Assembly (NCBI RefSeq): GCF_900603025.1
Contig: NZ_LR026975.1
Span: forward strand, 2,046,001 to 2,110,000
Source: Mycolicibacterium hassiacum DSM 44199
GTDB lineage: Bacteria > Actinomycetota > Actinomycetes > Mycobacteriales > Mycobacteriaceae
DNA: 64,000 nucleotides
Direction of reading: 5' to 3'
Positions 44,324-53,672 of the stretch are shown one piece after another (the stretch's first letter is position 1; every line of letters starts with the position of its first letter). The notes beneath the pieces are model-generated. The model had not been told where the DNA came from. It ran no database searches and saw only the letters and a program-made list of their open reading frames with translations. The translations under genes were made by a program, and so were the position numbers.

Positions 44324-44351
44324 GGTCCGACGCGCCGAAGCGCGCCGGACC
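44324..44351 (+). terminator. GC-rich hairpin between the SDR operon and BREX
   Basis: Arms GGTCCGACGCGC and GCGCGCCGGACC pair at 11 of 12 positions around a CGAA loop, 90 bp after the second SDR stop. There is no U-tract, as is common for actinobacterial terminator-like hairpins. It probably separates the SDR transcript from the BREX operon promoter. Confidence 0.45.
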
Positions 44352-44416
44352 CCGCGGAGCCGAAGCCCGACTAAGTAAGTTGGTCACGGGATGCACGACA
44401 AGGGGGTGACTCACCG

Positions 44417-47400
44417 GTGAAAGACGGCCGCTGGGTCACGATTGCCGAGTCGCAGTTCGACCACGAGAAGCAGGGCCTGGAGGCCGTCAAGAGGATCCTG
44501 CCCGACACCGATCCCTTCCGTGCCTGGGCGAACTTCGAGTTCCGGGACAACCGCGGCCGCTGGCATGAGGTTGACCTGCTGGTCCTGGGCCGTGACCGGC
44601 TGTACCTGATCGAACTCAAGCACTACTGCGGCATCCTGACCGGCAACGATCATCTGTGGCGGCGCAACAACCGCACCGAGGATTCGCCACTGCTACTGGC
44701 CCGCCGCAAGGCCCAGTACTTCGCCTCCCTACTGAAGGACGCCATCCGGGAACGTGGCGGTGACGGCGCGGTCAGCAGAATCCCGTGGGTGCAGGAACTC
44801 GTGTTCCTGCACCACGAGCAGTTCAAATGCGAGCTCCCGCCGAGCTCGAAGATCAACCTGTACGGCCTCGACGGCCACGAGGGCATCACCAAGCTGCCCG
44901 GCATTTCCAAGGCGCTGCTGGCCCCGGCCACGCATGAGCCCATCTCCGAACGCGACAGCCTGCTGATCGCCGGGCTGATGAAGGCCATCGGCCTGGCGCC
45001 GCGCCGCCAGCGCGAGGTCGGGTCCTGGATCATCGACGAACAGCCTTTGGCCGACGGGGAGGGCTGGCAGGACTGGCCCGCGTTCCATCACGTCAACACC
45101 GAGGACCACGTCCGCATCCGCTTCTACACCGCTCCCCCGAGCGCCACCAGGGCCGAGGAGCACGCGCGGCGCCAGGCGGTGACCCACGAGTACCACCTGC
45201 TGTCCCGGCTCACCTTCGACGGGCTGCAGGCGCCGAAAGACCTGGTCGACGACCCCGAACTTGGCATCGGGCTGGTGTTCCCGCAGCCCAAGTCGGACAC
45301 TCCGCTGGACCTGTGGCTGGCCGACCACACCCTGTCGCTGGAGCAGCAGCTTGATCTGATCGCCAAGCTGGCCGACATCGTGCACTACGCGCACCGCAAC
45401 CGGGTGGTGCACCGCGGCCTCAACCCCCGCTCGGTGGCTATCCGGGAACGAGCGGGCGAGCTACTCCCCCAGGTCCTCGACTGGGACAGCGCCGGCATCC
45501 TGCCCGCCAACCCCGACACCGCGGTCACCCGTCTCTCGGGTGGCTCGCTGACCCTGATGGCCGGCGCCGCCAGCGACACCGCACGACTGTTCTCCGCCCC
45601 GGAGGGACCACGCCCCACCGACCCGGCCCGCATCGACGTCTTCGGCCTGGGCGCGCTGGCGTTCTTCATCCTCACCGGCGGCACCGCGCCGGCCACCGAA
45701 CGCGGTGAGCTGATCGACCGGTTGCGCCGCGACCGCGGTTTGGACCTGGCGGCCGACATGCCCCAGGTCCGCACCCCGCTGCGCCAACTGGTGCTCGACG
45801 CCACCAACCCCAGTCCCGCCGACCGCATCGCCGATGTCGGCGAGTTCGTCGCCCGTCTCGACGAGGTCCGCAACCAACTGCTGCTCAAGAACGCAGGCGT
45901 CGATCCGTTGGAAGCCGGTCCGGGAGACGAGCTGGCAGGCGGACGGTTCATCTACGAGCGCAAGCTGGGCGCGGGGTCGACCGCGGTGGGAATCCTGGTC
46001 AAGGACAACCAGGTCGGCGGCGCCCTTCGTGTGCTCAAGGTTTCCAAGGACCACGACGCAGCGGAACGGTTGCGCGCCGAAGCCCAGGTGCTCGGGCGCT
46101 TCGAGAACGACGACCGCATCGTCACCCTCCACGGTGTTGAGGAGATCGGCGGACGCACCGCGCTAATCCTGCGCTACGCGGGACGCACCACGCTGGCCGA
46201 GGAACTCAACAACCGCGGCCGGCTCTCCATCGACGTGCTGCAGCGCTGGGGCACCGACCTGTTGACCGCGCTCGTCGCGCTGGAACGCAGCGGCGTCACC
46301 CACCGCGACATCAAACCCTCCAACCTCGGTGTGCACCAGAGCAGTACGCGTGCCGACACCCACCTGGTGATGTTCGACTTCTCCATGGCCGGTGTGTCCC
46401 CGGACAACGTCGAGGCCGGCACCCCGCCGTATCTGGACCCGTTCCTGGGCACCGGTGGACGCACCCGCTACGACACCGCCGCCGAACGCTACGGCGCGGC
46501 AGTGGTGCTGTTCGAGATGGCCACCGGAAAAACCCCGCACTACGGCCCCGACGCCGGCGCCCACCCGGCCACCGTCAACGACGACGTCACCGTCGAACCG
46601 GAGATGTTCGAGGCCGCCCTGGCCCCGGCGATGGTCGAGTTCTTCACCTCAGCGTTGTCCCGCGACACCTCACGCCGACCCGGCACCGCCGAGGACATGC
46701 TGCGCGCCTGGAAACAGGCGTTCGACGCTGCCGACAGCACAGCAACAGCGCAAACCAGTGATGTTGATGCCGAAAAGGCCGACATCACTACCGCTTTGAC
46801 AGCGGCTGGGCTGAGCGCGCGCGCTGTCTCAGCGCTGGCGACGGTGTCGGTGACAACGGTCGGGGAACTGCTGGCACTGGACTCCACCACCCTGAACCGG
46901 TTGGTGGCCCGTGAGGCCAAGGACACCCGCAATGAGATCCGGGAACGCTACCGCGCCTGGACCAAACGCCTAGGCAAGCAGCAGCGGCGCCCGACGGGCA
47001 CCGAACTGCGCAGCCTGGACGACACTGTCGCACTGCTGCTGTCGGCGGTCTCATCGCCGCGATCAGCGACGACACGGCGCGACGCCGCCGCCCTGTTGCT
47101 CGGCACCACACCCGGATTAGACGGTTTCGCCAGCAGCGCCGAACTGGCCGAGAAGCTCGGCAAGGCCCCGCAGCGTGGCACCCAGCTGATCAAGGAGCTA
47201 CAGGAGGACTGGGCGAACAACCCGGCCACCCGCGAAGTGCTCGATGCCCTGACCGACATCGCCCTCGGGGTGATCGACGACTTCGGCGGAGTGACCGCGG
47301 TGTCCACACTGACCGCCGAGATCCGCGCACGCCTGCCCGAATCCGGTTTCGGCGGTGTCGACTCCCACGCTGAACGCGCGGCTGCCGGACTGCTGCGCGT

Positions 47401-48634
47401 CGCTCTGGACCGCCTGCACGAACACGAAACCGCCACAGCCGAGATCACTCTCGTGCGTCGCCGGCACGGTCGCCGTCTGGCGCTGCTGGCCACCGACGAG
47501 CTGCTGATCAGCGCCGCAGAGGCGGCCGCCCGACGCGCCGACGAACTGGTCTCTGCCGACCCGAACGCCATCATCCCGGCCAACCGCGCCGCTGAGGCGC
47601 TGCGCGCCGCCTTCCAGGGAGGCTACAACGCCGTCGCCGACACCGATGCCACCGCACCGATGCCCGGCGACGGCCGGCTGGTCCGGTTGGCTGCGGCGAT
47701 CTCCAAGCACGCCGCGGTGTCCGGCCGCGGAGAACTCCACAACAAAGCCATCTCGCCGGCGGCCGCCGTGGCTGAGGCGCTGCGCGGGCTGGCGCAGAGC
47801 GAGTCGCTGTCCGCCTCACAGATCCGCAGCCGGGTCAGTGCCCGCTTCCCGGAGCTGGACCGGGTACCGCAGCGCCCGCACCTGGACACCATCCTGGCTC
47901 AGACGGCACTGAACCTGACCTGGGATCCGGCGCGCGAGGTGTACCGATTCCCGGACGCCCAGCCGCCCAGCGTCACCACCTTGCAGACCCGCCAGCCCAC
48001 GGCCCTGCCCGCCACCGACACGCCTCGCCCCGAGGTCGAGCAGGCATCCAACACCGTTGCGGTGCTGCGCCGTTCGCTCGACGAGGCCGGGTTCGTCGCC
48101 ATCGGAGTGCAGATTCCGCGGGACCGCCCCGGCGAGCACGAGCGAGTGGCCCAGGAACTCGCGCAGACCTACGAGGGTGAACTGGTGGACGTGACCACCG
48201 AGTTGATCGCAGGAATGCGGCAACTGGCCGACGAGCGGGGCATCCCGTGGGATGTGGTCCGCGCCGCCGACGCACCCACGGCGTCACCCCGAGACGCTCA
48301 GGGGCTGCGGGCGGTGATCGACCGAGTGGCCCCGGTGCTGCGGCAGAAGCTGCGCGCGGCGGTGTTCGAGGGTGAATACAGGTCGGCACCGCTGATCCTG
48401 ACCGAAGTGTCCCCGCTGGCCCGCTACGAGCAGCTGGACCTGCTGGCCGAGCTCAGCGATCTGGCCGCCCCGCGCCGGCGGCCGGTGTGGGTGGTGTTGC
48501 CGCAGTTGCACGGTCAGGTCGGGGCGCTGGTGGACCGCAAACCGATCCAGTTAGGGGCGCCGGGTGGTCAGTTCGTGTTGTGGCGGGAGGCACTGCACTC
48601 GGTGCTAACCGGTGATGATGGAGGGCAACAGTGA
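44417..48634 (+). CDS. pglW: BREX type 2 PglW: NERD + protein-kinase protein
   Basis: 1405 residues. An N-terminal NERD nuclease-related domain (about residues 25-115; HEVDLLVLGRDRLYLIELKH) is followed by two kinase-like domains. The first (about 215-470) has HRGLNPRS where an active kinase has HRD, so it is probably a pseudokinase. The second (about 500-780) has HRDIKPSNLG at about 629 and a DFS version of DFG at about 654, so it is probably active. The C-terminal 600 residues contain helix-rich repeats. PglW is a defining gene of type 2 (Pgl) BREX. The GTG start follows AAGGGGGTG; first gene of the operon, overlapping pglX by a few bases. Confidence 0.9.
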   Translation: MKDGRWVTIAESQFDHEKQGLEAVKRILPDTDPFRAWANFEFRDNRGRWHEVDLLVLGRDRLYLIELKHYCGILTGNDHLWRRNNRTEDSPLLLARRKAQYFASLLKDAIRERGGDGAVSRIPWVQELVFLHHEQFKCELPPSSKINLYGLDGHEGITKLPGISKALLAPATHEPISERDSLLIAGLMKAIGLAPRRQREVGSWIIDEQPLADGEGWQDWPAFHHVNTEDHVRIRFYTAPPSATRAEEHARRQAVTHEYHLLSRLTFDGLQAPKDLVDDPELGIGLVFPQPKSDTPLDLWLADHTLSLEQQLDLIAKLADIVHYAHRNRVVHRGLNPRSVAIRERAGELLPQVLDWDSAGILPANPDTAVTRLSGGSLTLMAGAASDTARLFSAPEGPRPTDPARIDVFGLGALAFFILTGGTAPATERGELIDRLRRDRGLDLAADMPQVRTPLRQLVLDATNPSPADRIADVGEFVARLDEVRNQLLLKNAGVDPLEAGPGDELAGGRFIYERKLGAGSTAVGILVKDNQVGGALRVLKVSKDHDAAERLRAEAQVLGRFENDDRIVTLHGVEEIGGRTALILRYAGRTTLAEELNNRGRLSIDVLQRWGTDLLTALVALERSGVTHRDIKPSNLGVHQSSTRADTHLVMFDFSMAGVSPDNVEAGTPPYLDPFLGTGGRTRYDTAAERYGAAVVLFEMATGKTPHYGPDAGAHPATVNDDVTVEPEMFEAALAPAMVEFFTSALSRDTSRRPGTAEDMLRAWKQAFDAADSTATAQTSDVDAEKADITTALTAAGLSARAVSALATVSVTTVGELLALDSTTLNRLVAREAKDTRNEIRERYRAWTKRLGKQQRRPTGTELRSLDDTVALLLSAVSSPRSATTRRDAAALLLGTTPGLDGFASSAELAEKLGKAPQRGTQLIKELQEDWANNPATREVLDALTDIALGVIDDFGGVTAVSTLTAEIRARLPESGFGGVDSHAERAAAGLLRVALDRLHEHETATAEITLVRRRHGRRLALLATDELLISAAEAAARRADELVSADPNAIIPANRAAEALRAAFQGGYNAVADTDATAPMPGDGRLVRLAAAISKHAAVSGRGELHNKAISPAAAVAEALRGLAQSESLSASQIRSRVSARFPELDRVPQRPHLDTILAQTALNLTWDPAREVYRFPDAQPPSVTTLQTRQPTALPATDTPRPEVEQASNTVAVLRRSLDEAGFVAIGVQIPRDRPGEHERVAQELAQTYEGELVDVTTELIAGMRQLADERGIPWDVVRAADAPTASPRDAQGLRAVIDRVAPVLRQKLRAAVFEGEYRSAPLILTEVSPLARYEQLDLLAELSDLAAPRRRPVWVVLPQLHGQVGALVDRKPIQLGAPGGQFVLWREALHSVLTGDDGGQQ

Positions 48635-50059
48635 TGGCCTGGGCGGCAGCCGATTTGGTGAACGCGCTCAAGAAGCAGGTGCTGGCGCTGGAGGCCGACC
48701 TGCGGGCGCGGGTCGATGGAGACGACGAGTACGCCCGCCAGGATGGAGTACTCGAAGCGTGGCGGCGTGACTACGACGCGGCGTTCGCCTCCCAGCGCAC
48801 CGCCGCCACCTGGTTGGAGTGGCGCAATGAGCGGGTGACCCAGGCGGCGGTGGCGTGGGTGCTGCTGACGGTGTTCGCCCGCTACTGCGAGGACAACGCG
48901 CTGGTGTCCCCGCGCTGGATCAGTGGTGCCGACGCGGATCAGCGCACCCAGGCTCTCGACGCGCGCCGCGCCTATTTCCAGCAGTATCCGGAGCATACGG
49001 ACCGGGAATGGCTCGGCCAGATCATCGACCATTTCTCGAAGTACACGGCCACCGCCGGGCTGGTGGATCGGTTCTCCCCCCTGCATCTGGTGGCCCCGTC
49101 CGGTGATGCGGCGCGGGCGTTGTTGGAGTTCTGGTGGCAGCAGGACAACAACGGTCAACCGCCCTACAGCTTCGTTGGGGTGGACACCCGCTTTCTCGGC
49201 GACGTCTACCAGGATCTGTCCGAGCACGCCAAGAAGACGTATGCGCTGCTTCAGACGCCGGAGTTCGTCGAGGAGTTCATCCTTGACCAGACCCTGGAAC
49301 CCGCCCTGGCCGACCGGCCACTGGAGGGCTTCACCGTCATCGACCCCACCTGCGGCTCAGGACATTTCCTGCTCGGGGCGTTCAAGCGCCTGCACGCCCG
49401 CTGGCAGCGCGAAGCCCCCGGCCTGGGTGCACGCGAGTTGGTTGCCAAGGCCCTCGATGGCATCTACGGGGTGGACATCAACCCGTTCGCCGTCGCGATC
49501 GCCCGCTTCCGACTGCTGGTGGCCGCCCTGCACGCCGCGGGTGACACCAGCATCGAACAGAACATCGGCTACACCCCCCACCTTGCTGCAGGAGACAGCC
49601 TGCTGTGGGGAGCCGACCAACAACTGCTGCCCGAAGACCTATTGGCTGGGCCGGTGATCCACGCCGACACCACCGAGGACGCTGAGGCGCTCAAGGCAAT
49701 CCTGCAGCGCGAACACGACGTGGTAGTAGGAAACCCGCCATACATCACCGTCAAGGACGCCGCGCTCAACGCGACCTACCGAAAACTATATCCGACTATT
49801 CACCGTCAAGTCACGTTGACGGTTCCGTTTATGGAGCTATTTTTCAAATTGGCCTACGGGCGAGGTCGCGACCGCCCGGTCGGATGGGTTGGACAGATCA
49901 CTTCAAACTCCTTCATGAAACGTCCTTATGTTGGACCCAAACTCATTCAAGAGTTCTTCCCCAGAGTAGATCTACAGAAGGTGGTCGATTCCGAAGGGGC
50001 TTGGATCCCGGGACACAACATGGATGGAACCCCTACGGTCATTATCTTCGGACGTAACC
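48634..50059 (+). pseudogene. pglX: BREX PglX methyltransferase, 5' part (split by ISL3)
   Basis: N-terminal 475 codons of the adenine-specific DNA methyltransferase. Motif I FTVIDPTCGSGHFLLG lies at about residues 231-246 and motif IV VVGNPPYIT at about 362-370, both intact. The ATG overlaps the pglW stop (TGATG) behind GGAGGG. The frame is broken at 50059 by the ISL3 insertion; read-through into the IS adds nine residues (LFRVGRGLV) and stops at 50091. The catalytic domain is present, but the target-recognition half is cut off. Confidence 0.9.
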
Positions 50060-51520
50060 GGCTCTTCCGAGTTGGTAGGGGTCTGGTGTGACCGATTCGG
50101 ATCGTGTCGGTGACTGATTGAGGGCTCGCGCCCTTGTCAACTGGGTGTTCTTGACGCATCCAGAAGCAAAGGCGCGAGCTTGCCCCAGACTAGTGGTTCC
50201 CTGCTGCTTGGACTCGACGGTGTCGTCGTGGAGTCTGTGCATGTCGACCTCGACCGAACCCGCACCATCTATGTCCGCACCGCCGAGCAGTGGGTCGGCG
50301 TGTGTCCTGGATGCATGGTCCGGTCAGCTCGCTCGAAGGGCTGGGTGAGCACTCGGCCCCGCGATATCAAGATCGGGCCGGACATTCCCCGGATCGTGTG
50401 GCGGAAACGAAAGTGGTTGTGCGCCAACATGTGTTGTGACCGCAAGTCATTCACAGAGTCGGTGCCGTCGATCCCGCCGCGAGCACGGGTGACGGTGCGG
50501 GCCAAGCGCGAGATGGCCTCGGCGGTGCTTGACGATGACCGCTCGGTCAAGGCGGTCGCCGCCGCGTACGGCTGCACCTGGAACACCTGTCACGACGCGG
50601 TCATCGCCACGGCGGACCCGGTGCTGGCCGGCGAACCCGAAGCCGTGAGCGTGCTGGGAATCGACGAGACCCGTCGCGGCAAGGCCAAATGGGAGACCTG
50701 CTCGCAGACCGGTACCCGATCCTGGGTGGACCGCTTCGACACCGGGCTGGTCGATATCACCGGCACGGGCGGGTTGTTGGTGCAGGTCAACGGCCGTGCG
50801 GCCAAACCGGTGACCGACTGGCTGGATCAGCGTGATCCCGGCTGGAAGGCCACCATCGAGTTCGTCGCGATCGACATGTCGGTCACCTACGCCAACGCTG
50901 CGCGCCAAGCGTTGCCGCACGCGAAGCTGATCGTCGATCGGTTTCATCTGGTCAAGCGGGCCAACGAAATGGTCGATGAGGTCCGGCGCCGCACTACCCA
51001 AGCCCACCGTTTGCGCCGCGGACGCAAAAGCGACCCCGAATGGATCAACCGGCGCCGGCTGCTGCGCGCCGCTGAGCGATTGACCGATGAGCAACGCCAC
51101 AAGCTGTTCGTGAAACTGACCTCAGCGGACCCCAATGGCGACATCGCCGCCGCCTGGATCGCCAAAGAGCTCCTACGAGATGTGTTGGCCTGCACCGCCC
51201 GTGGCGGATTGACCTACGAGATCCGCGATGCGCTGTACCGGTTCTACACGTTCTGCGCCGCCTGCTCGGTGCCCGAGATCAGCAAGCTTGCCCGCACCAT
51301 CTCAGCATGGCAGGAGCCGATGATCCTGGCCATCCAGACCGGACTGTCCAACGCCCGCAGCGAAGGCTACAACCGCATCATCAAACACGTCGGCCGCATC
51401 GCCTTCGGATTCCGCAACCCAGAAAACCAACGCCGCCGAGTACGGTGGGCCTGCACCCGCCAATCCCGGCGGACGCCACCCAGCACCAAGCAGGTACGCC
51501 CCTGCTAACTCGGAAGAGCC
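50060..51520 (+). mobile_element. ISL3-family element inside pglX
   Basis: 1461 bp. Terminal inverted repeats begin GGCTCTTCCGAGTT (50060) with the complement ending at 51520, typical of ISL3. The 8-bp target duplication ACGTAACC is perfect (50052-50059 and 51521-51528), so the insertion looks recent. A strong hairpin (GCTCGCGCC 50124-50132 with GGCGCGAGC 50171-50179) sits just before the transposase TTG start and could limit its translation. Confidence 0.97.
50180..51508 (+). CDS. ISL3-family transposase
   Basis: About 442 residues. An N-terminal zinc-ribbon-like part (CPGCMVRSARSKGW, then CANMCCDRKSF) is followed by the DDE domain with VLGIDETRRGKA, FVAIDMSVTYANAARQALPH, LIVDRFHLVKRANE and a C-terminal SNARSEGYNRIIKHVGRIAF. 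It uses a TTG start at 50180 next to the leader hairpin. Complete, so the element is probably still mobile. Confidence 0.93.
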   Translation: MPQTSGSLLLGLDGVVVESVHVDLDRTRTIYVRTAEQWVGVCPGCMVRSARSKGWVSTRPRDIKIGPDIPRIVWRKRKWLCANMCCDRKSFTESVPSIPPRARVTVRAKREMASAVLDDDRSVKAVAAAYGCTWNTCHDAVIATADPVLAGEPEAVSVLGIDETRRGKAKWETCSQTGTRSWVDRFDTGLVDITGTGGLLVQVNGRAAKPVTDWLDQRDPGWKATIEFVAIDMSVTYANAARQALPHAKLIVDRFHLVKRANEMVDEVRRRTTQAHRLRRGRKSDPEWINRRRLLRAAERLTDEQRHKLFVKLTSADPNGDIAAAWIAKELLRDVLACTARGGLTYEIRDALYRFYTFCAACSVPEISKLARTISAWQEPMILAIQTGLSNARSEGYNRIIKHVGRIAFGFRNPENQRRRVRWACTRQSRRTPPSTKQVRPC

Positions 51521-51528
51521 ACGTAACC

Positions 51529-53672
51529 GATCACCGGTGGCACCGATGGTACGGGCTGTCCTAAGCAAGGGAGTGCGAGAGTCTTCTGCCGAACTTGAGA
51601 ATGAACCCGGCCCCTACTGGGTGTCGCTCGTTGAGCACGTCGATGTGGCAGGATACGATGACGAATATATAAGCGTAGCCGACCTACCGCGCGATCGTTT
51701 TCATAGTCACCCATGGATATTGACCGGGGGTGGGGCGACTGATCTGCTGCATGCAATCGAACAGAACTCCACATCTCGCGTGGGAAATAAAGTAAGGAGG
51801 ATCGGATATTTCGGGGACAGTCACGCCGATGAAATTTTCTTCCTCCCAATGCCAATTGGTCATCGACTCGGTGCTCCATCGGCATACTTGAGGCCAAGCA
51901 CAAGGGGCGAAGACGTACGAGACTGGATGTCGCGCTCCTCCGAATATGCGATCCATCCATACAACAAGCTACCAACTCAACATGTCGCTCCGTTCGCCGA
52001 TCTCGGCCAAGAAATCCAGCGATATCTATGGCGCTTCCGTCGAACGCTCGGATTGCGAGGAACTTTTGGTGGTGGCAACTATTTCGACGACGGCCGCCCG
52101 TGGTACGAATGGCATCAATTGCCCGCAGACGAAGGTTGCTCGGAACAATCCATAACGTTCGCAGACATCGCTTCGCACAATCATTTCGTGCTGGACACCG
52201 GCGGAAGGGTATTCAACCGCACGGCTCCGTTGATCAAGCTGACACAAGATGCCTCGACGGAGCATCACCTCCAGCTACTTGGGGTGCTCAATTCTTCAGT
52301 CGCCTGTTTCTGGCTGCGTCAGAACAGCCAGCCTAAAGGAGGCGCGGCGGAACTTCCGTGGTCACGCACATACCAGTTCACAGCAACCGCATTGAAGCGG
52401 TTTCCGCTTCCCGCGATCACTCCGGTCGATCTTCCAACAACGCTCGCCGGTATCGCTCAGTCACTGCAACTCCACTCCCCCACGGAAGTCTCGAAGCGTG
52501 TGACTCCCAGTGCCGCCGCATTATGTGAGGCCGGTGCAGAAACAGAACGCCTCCGCGCCTCGATGATCTCCAGCCAGGAAGAACTCGACTGGGCGTACTA
52601 CTTCATCTACGGGCTGATAAATGAAGACCTCACCTACGACGGTGAGGTGCCTCGTCTCGCGCTAGGAGAGCGTGCGTTCGAGATCGCGCTGGCCCGCCGG
52701 ATGAAGGACGGGGAGGAGACGGCGTGGTTCGAGCGGCACGGCTCCACCCCGATTACGGAGATTCCCGACCACTTCCCCGCTGACTACCGGGATCTGTTGC
52801 AGCGGCGGTTGGATGCGATCGAGTCCAATCCGCATATCCGGTTGTTGGAGCGTCCGGAGTACAAGCGGCGCTGGGCGTTTGAGCCCTGGGATAAACAGGT
52901 CGAGTCGGCGTTGCGGGGTTGGCTGTTGGACCGAGTAGAGAACCGCTCGTTGTGGTTCGACCGAGAAGGGCGGCCCACGCCGCAGTCGGTGGCACAGCTG
53001 GCCGACGTGCTGGACCGTGACCCGGACTTCAGGTCGGTGCTGCAACTGTGGGCCGGTGACCCCAACGTCACCACCGGGGCCGCGCTGGCGAAACTGCTCG
53101 CTGATGAAGCGGTGCCGTTCCTGGCCGCCTACCGGTACAAGCCCTCCGGGTTGGACAAGTGGGCGGCCTGGGAGGAGACCTGGGCGCTGCAGCGCCGCGA
53201 GGACGCCGGAGAGAAGCTGCCCTCTCCCATCCCGATGCCGCCGAAGTACAAACTAGCCGACTTCGCTAAGCCCTCCTACTGGTCGATCCGTGGCGAGTTG
53301 GATGTCCCTAGGGAGCGGTTCATCTCCTACCCGGGTGCTGGCCGGGACACCGATGGCACCGAGCTGCTGGGCTGGGCTGGCTGGGATCACGCCGAACAGG
53401 CCTTGGCGCTGGCGTCGCTGATCAGCATGCGCACCGAGGACGGCTGGACAACCGAGCGGCTGGTGCCGCTGCTGGCGGGCCTGCATGAGCTGGCGCCGTG
53501 GGTGCGGCAGTGGCACAACGAAATCGACCCGGAGTACGGCGAGTCGGTGGCCGACACCATCGACGCGGAGCTGACCGCACGCCTGAGCGAGCATCACCTG
53601 ACGGTGACCGACCTGACCAGTTGGCGGCCGGCCGAACCGGCGCGCCGCGGCCGAAGGAAAACGCACTCATGA
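51529..53672 (+). pseudogene. pglX: BREX PglX methyltransferase, 3' part (split by ISL3)
   Basis: The rest of PglX, in frame with the 5' part once the IS and one target repeat are removed (junction codons read GRN-R-SPVAP; total 1189 residues). It includes the target-recognition/C-terminal region (GYFGDSHADEIFFLPMP, and HSHPWILTGGGATDLL). A C-terminal half typical of PglX follows (RRWAFEPWDKQVESALRGWL and GWAGWDHAEQALALASLI). A GTG at 51537 could start a separate fragment, but this lacks the methyltransferase motifs. Its stop overlaps the pglY ATG (ATGA). Confidence 0.9.
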
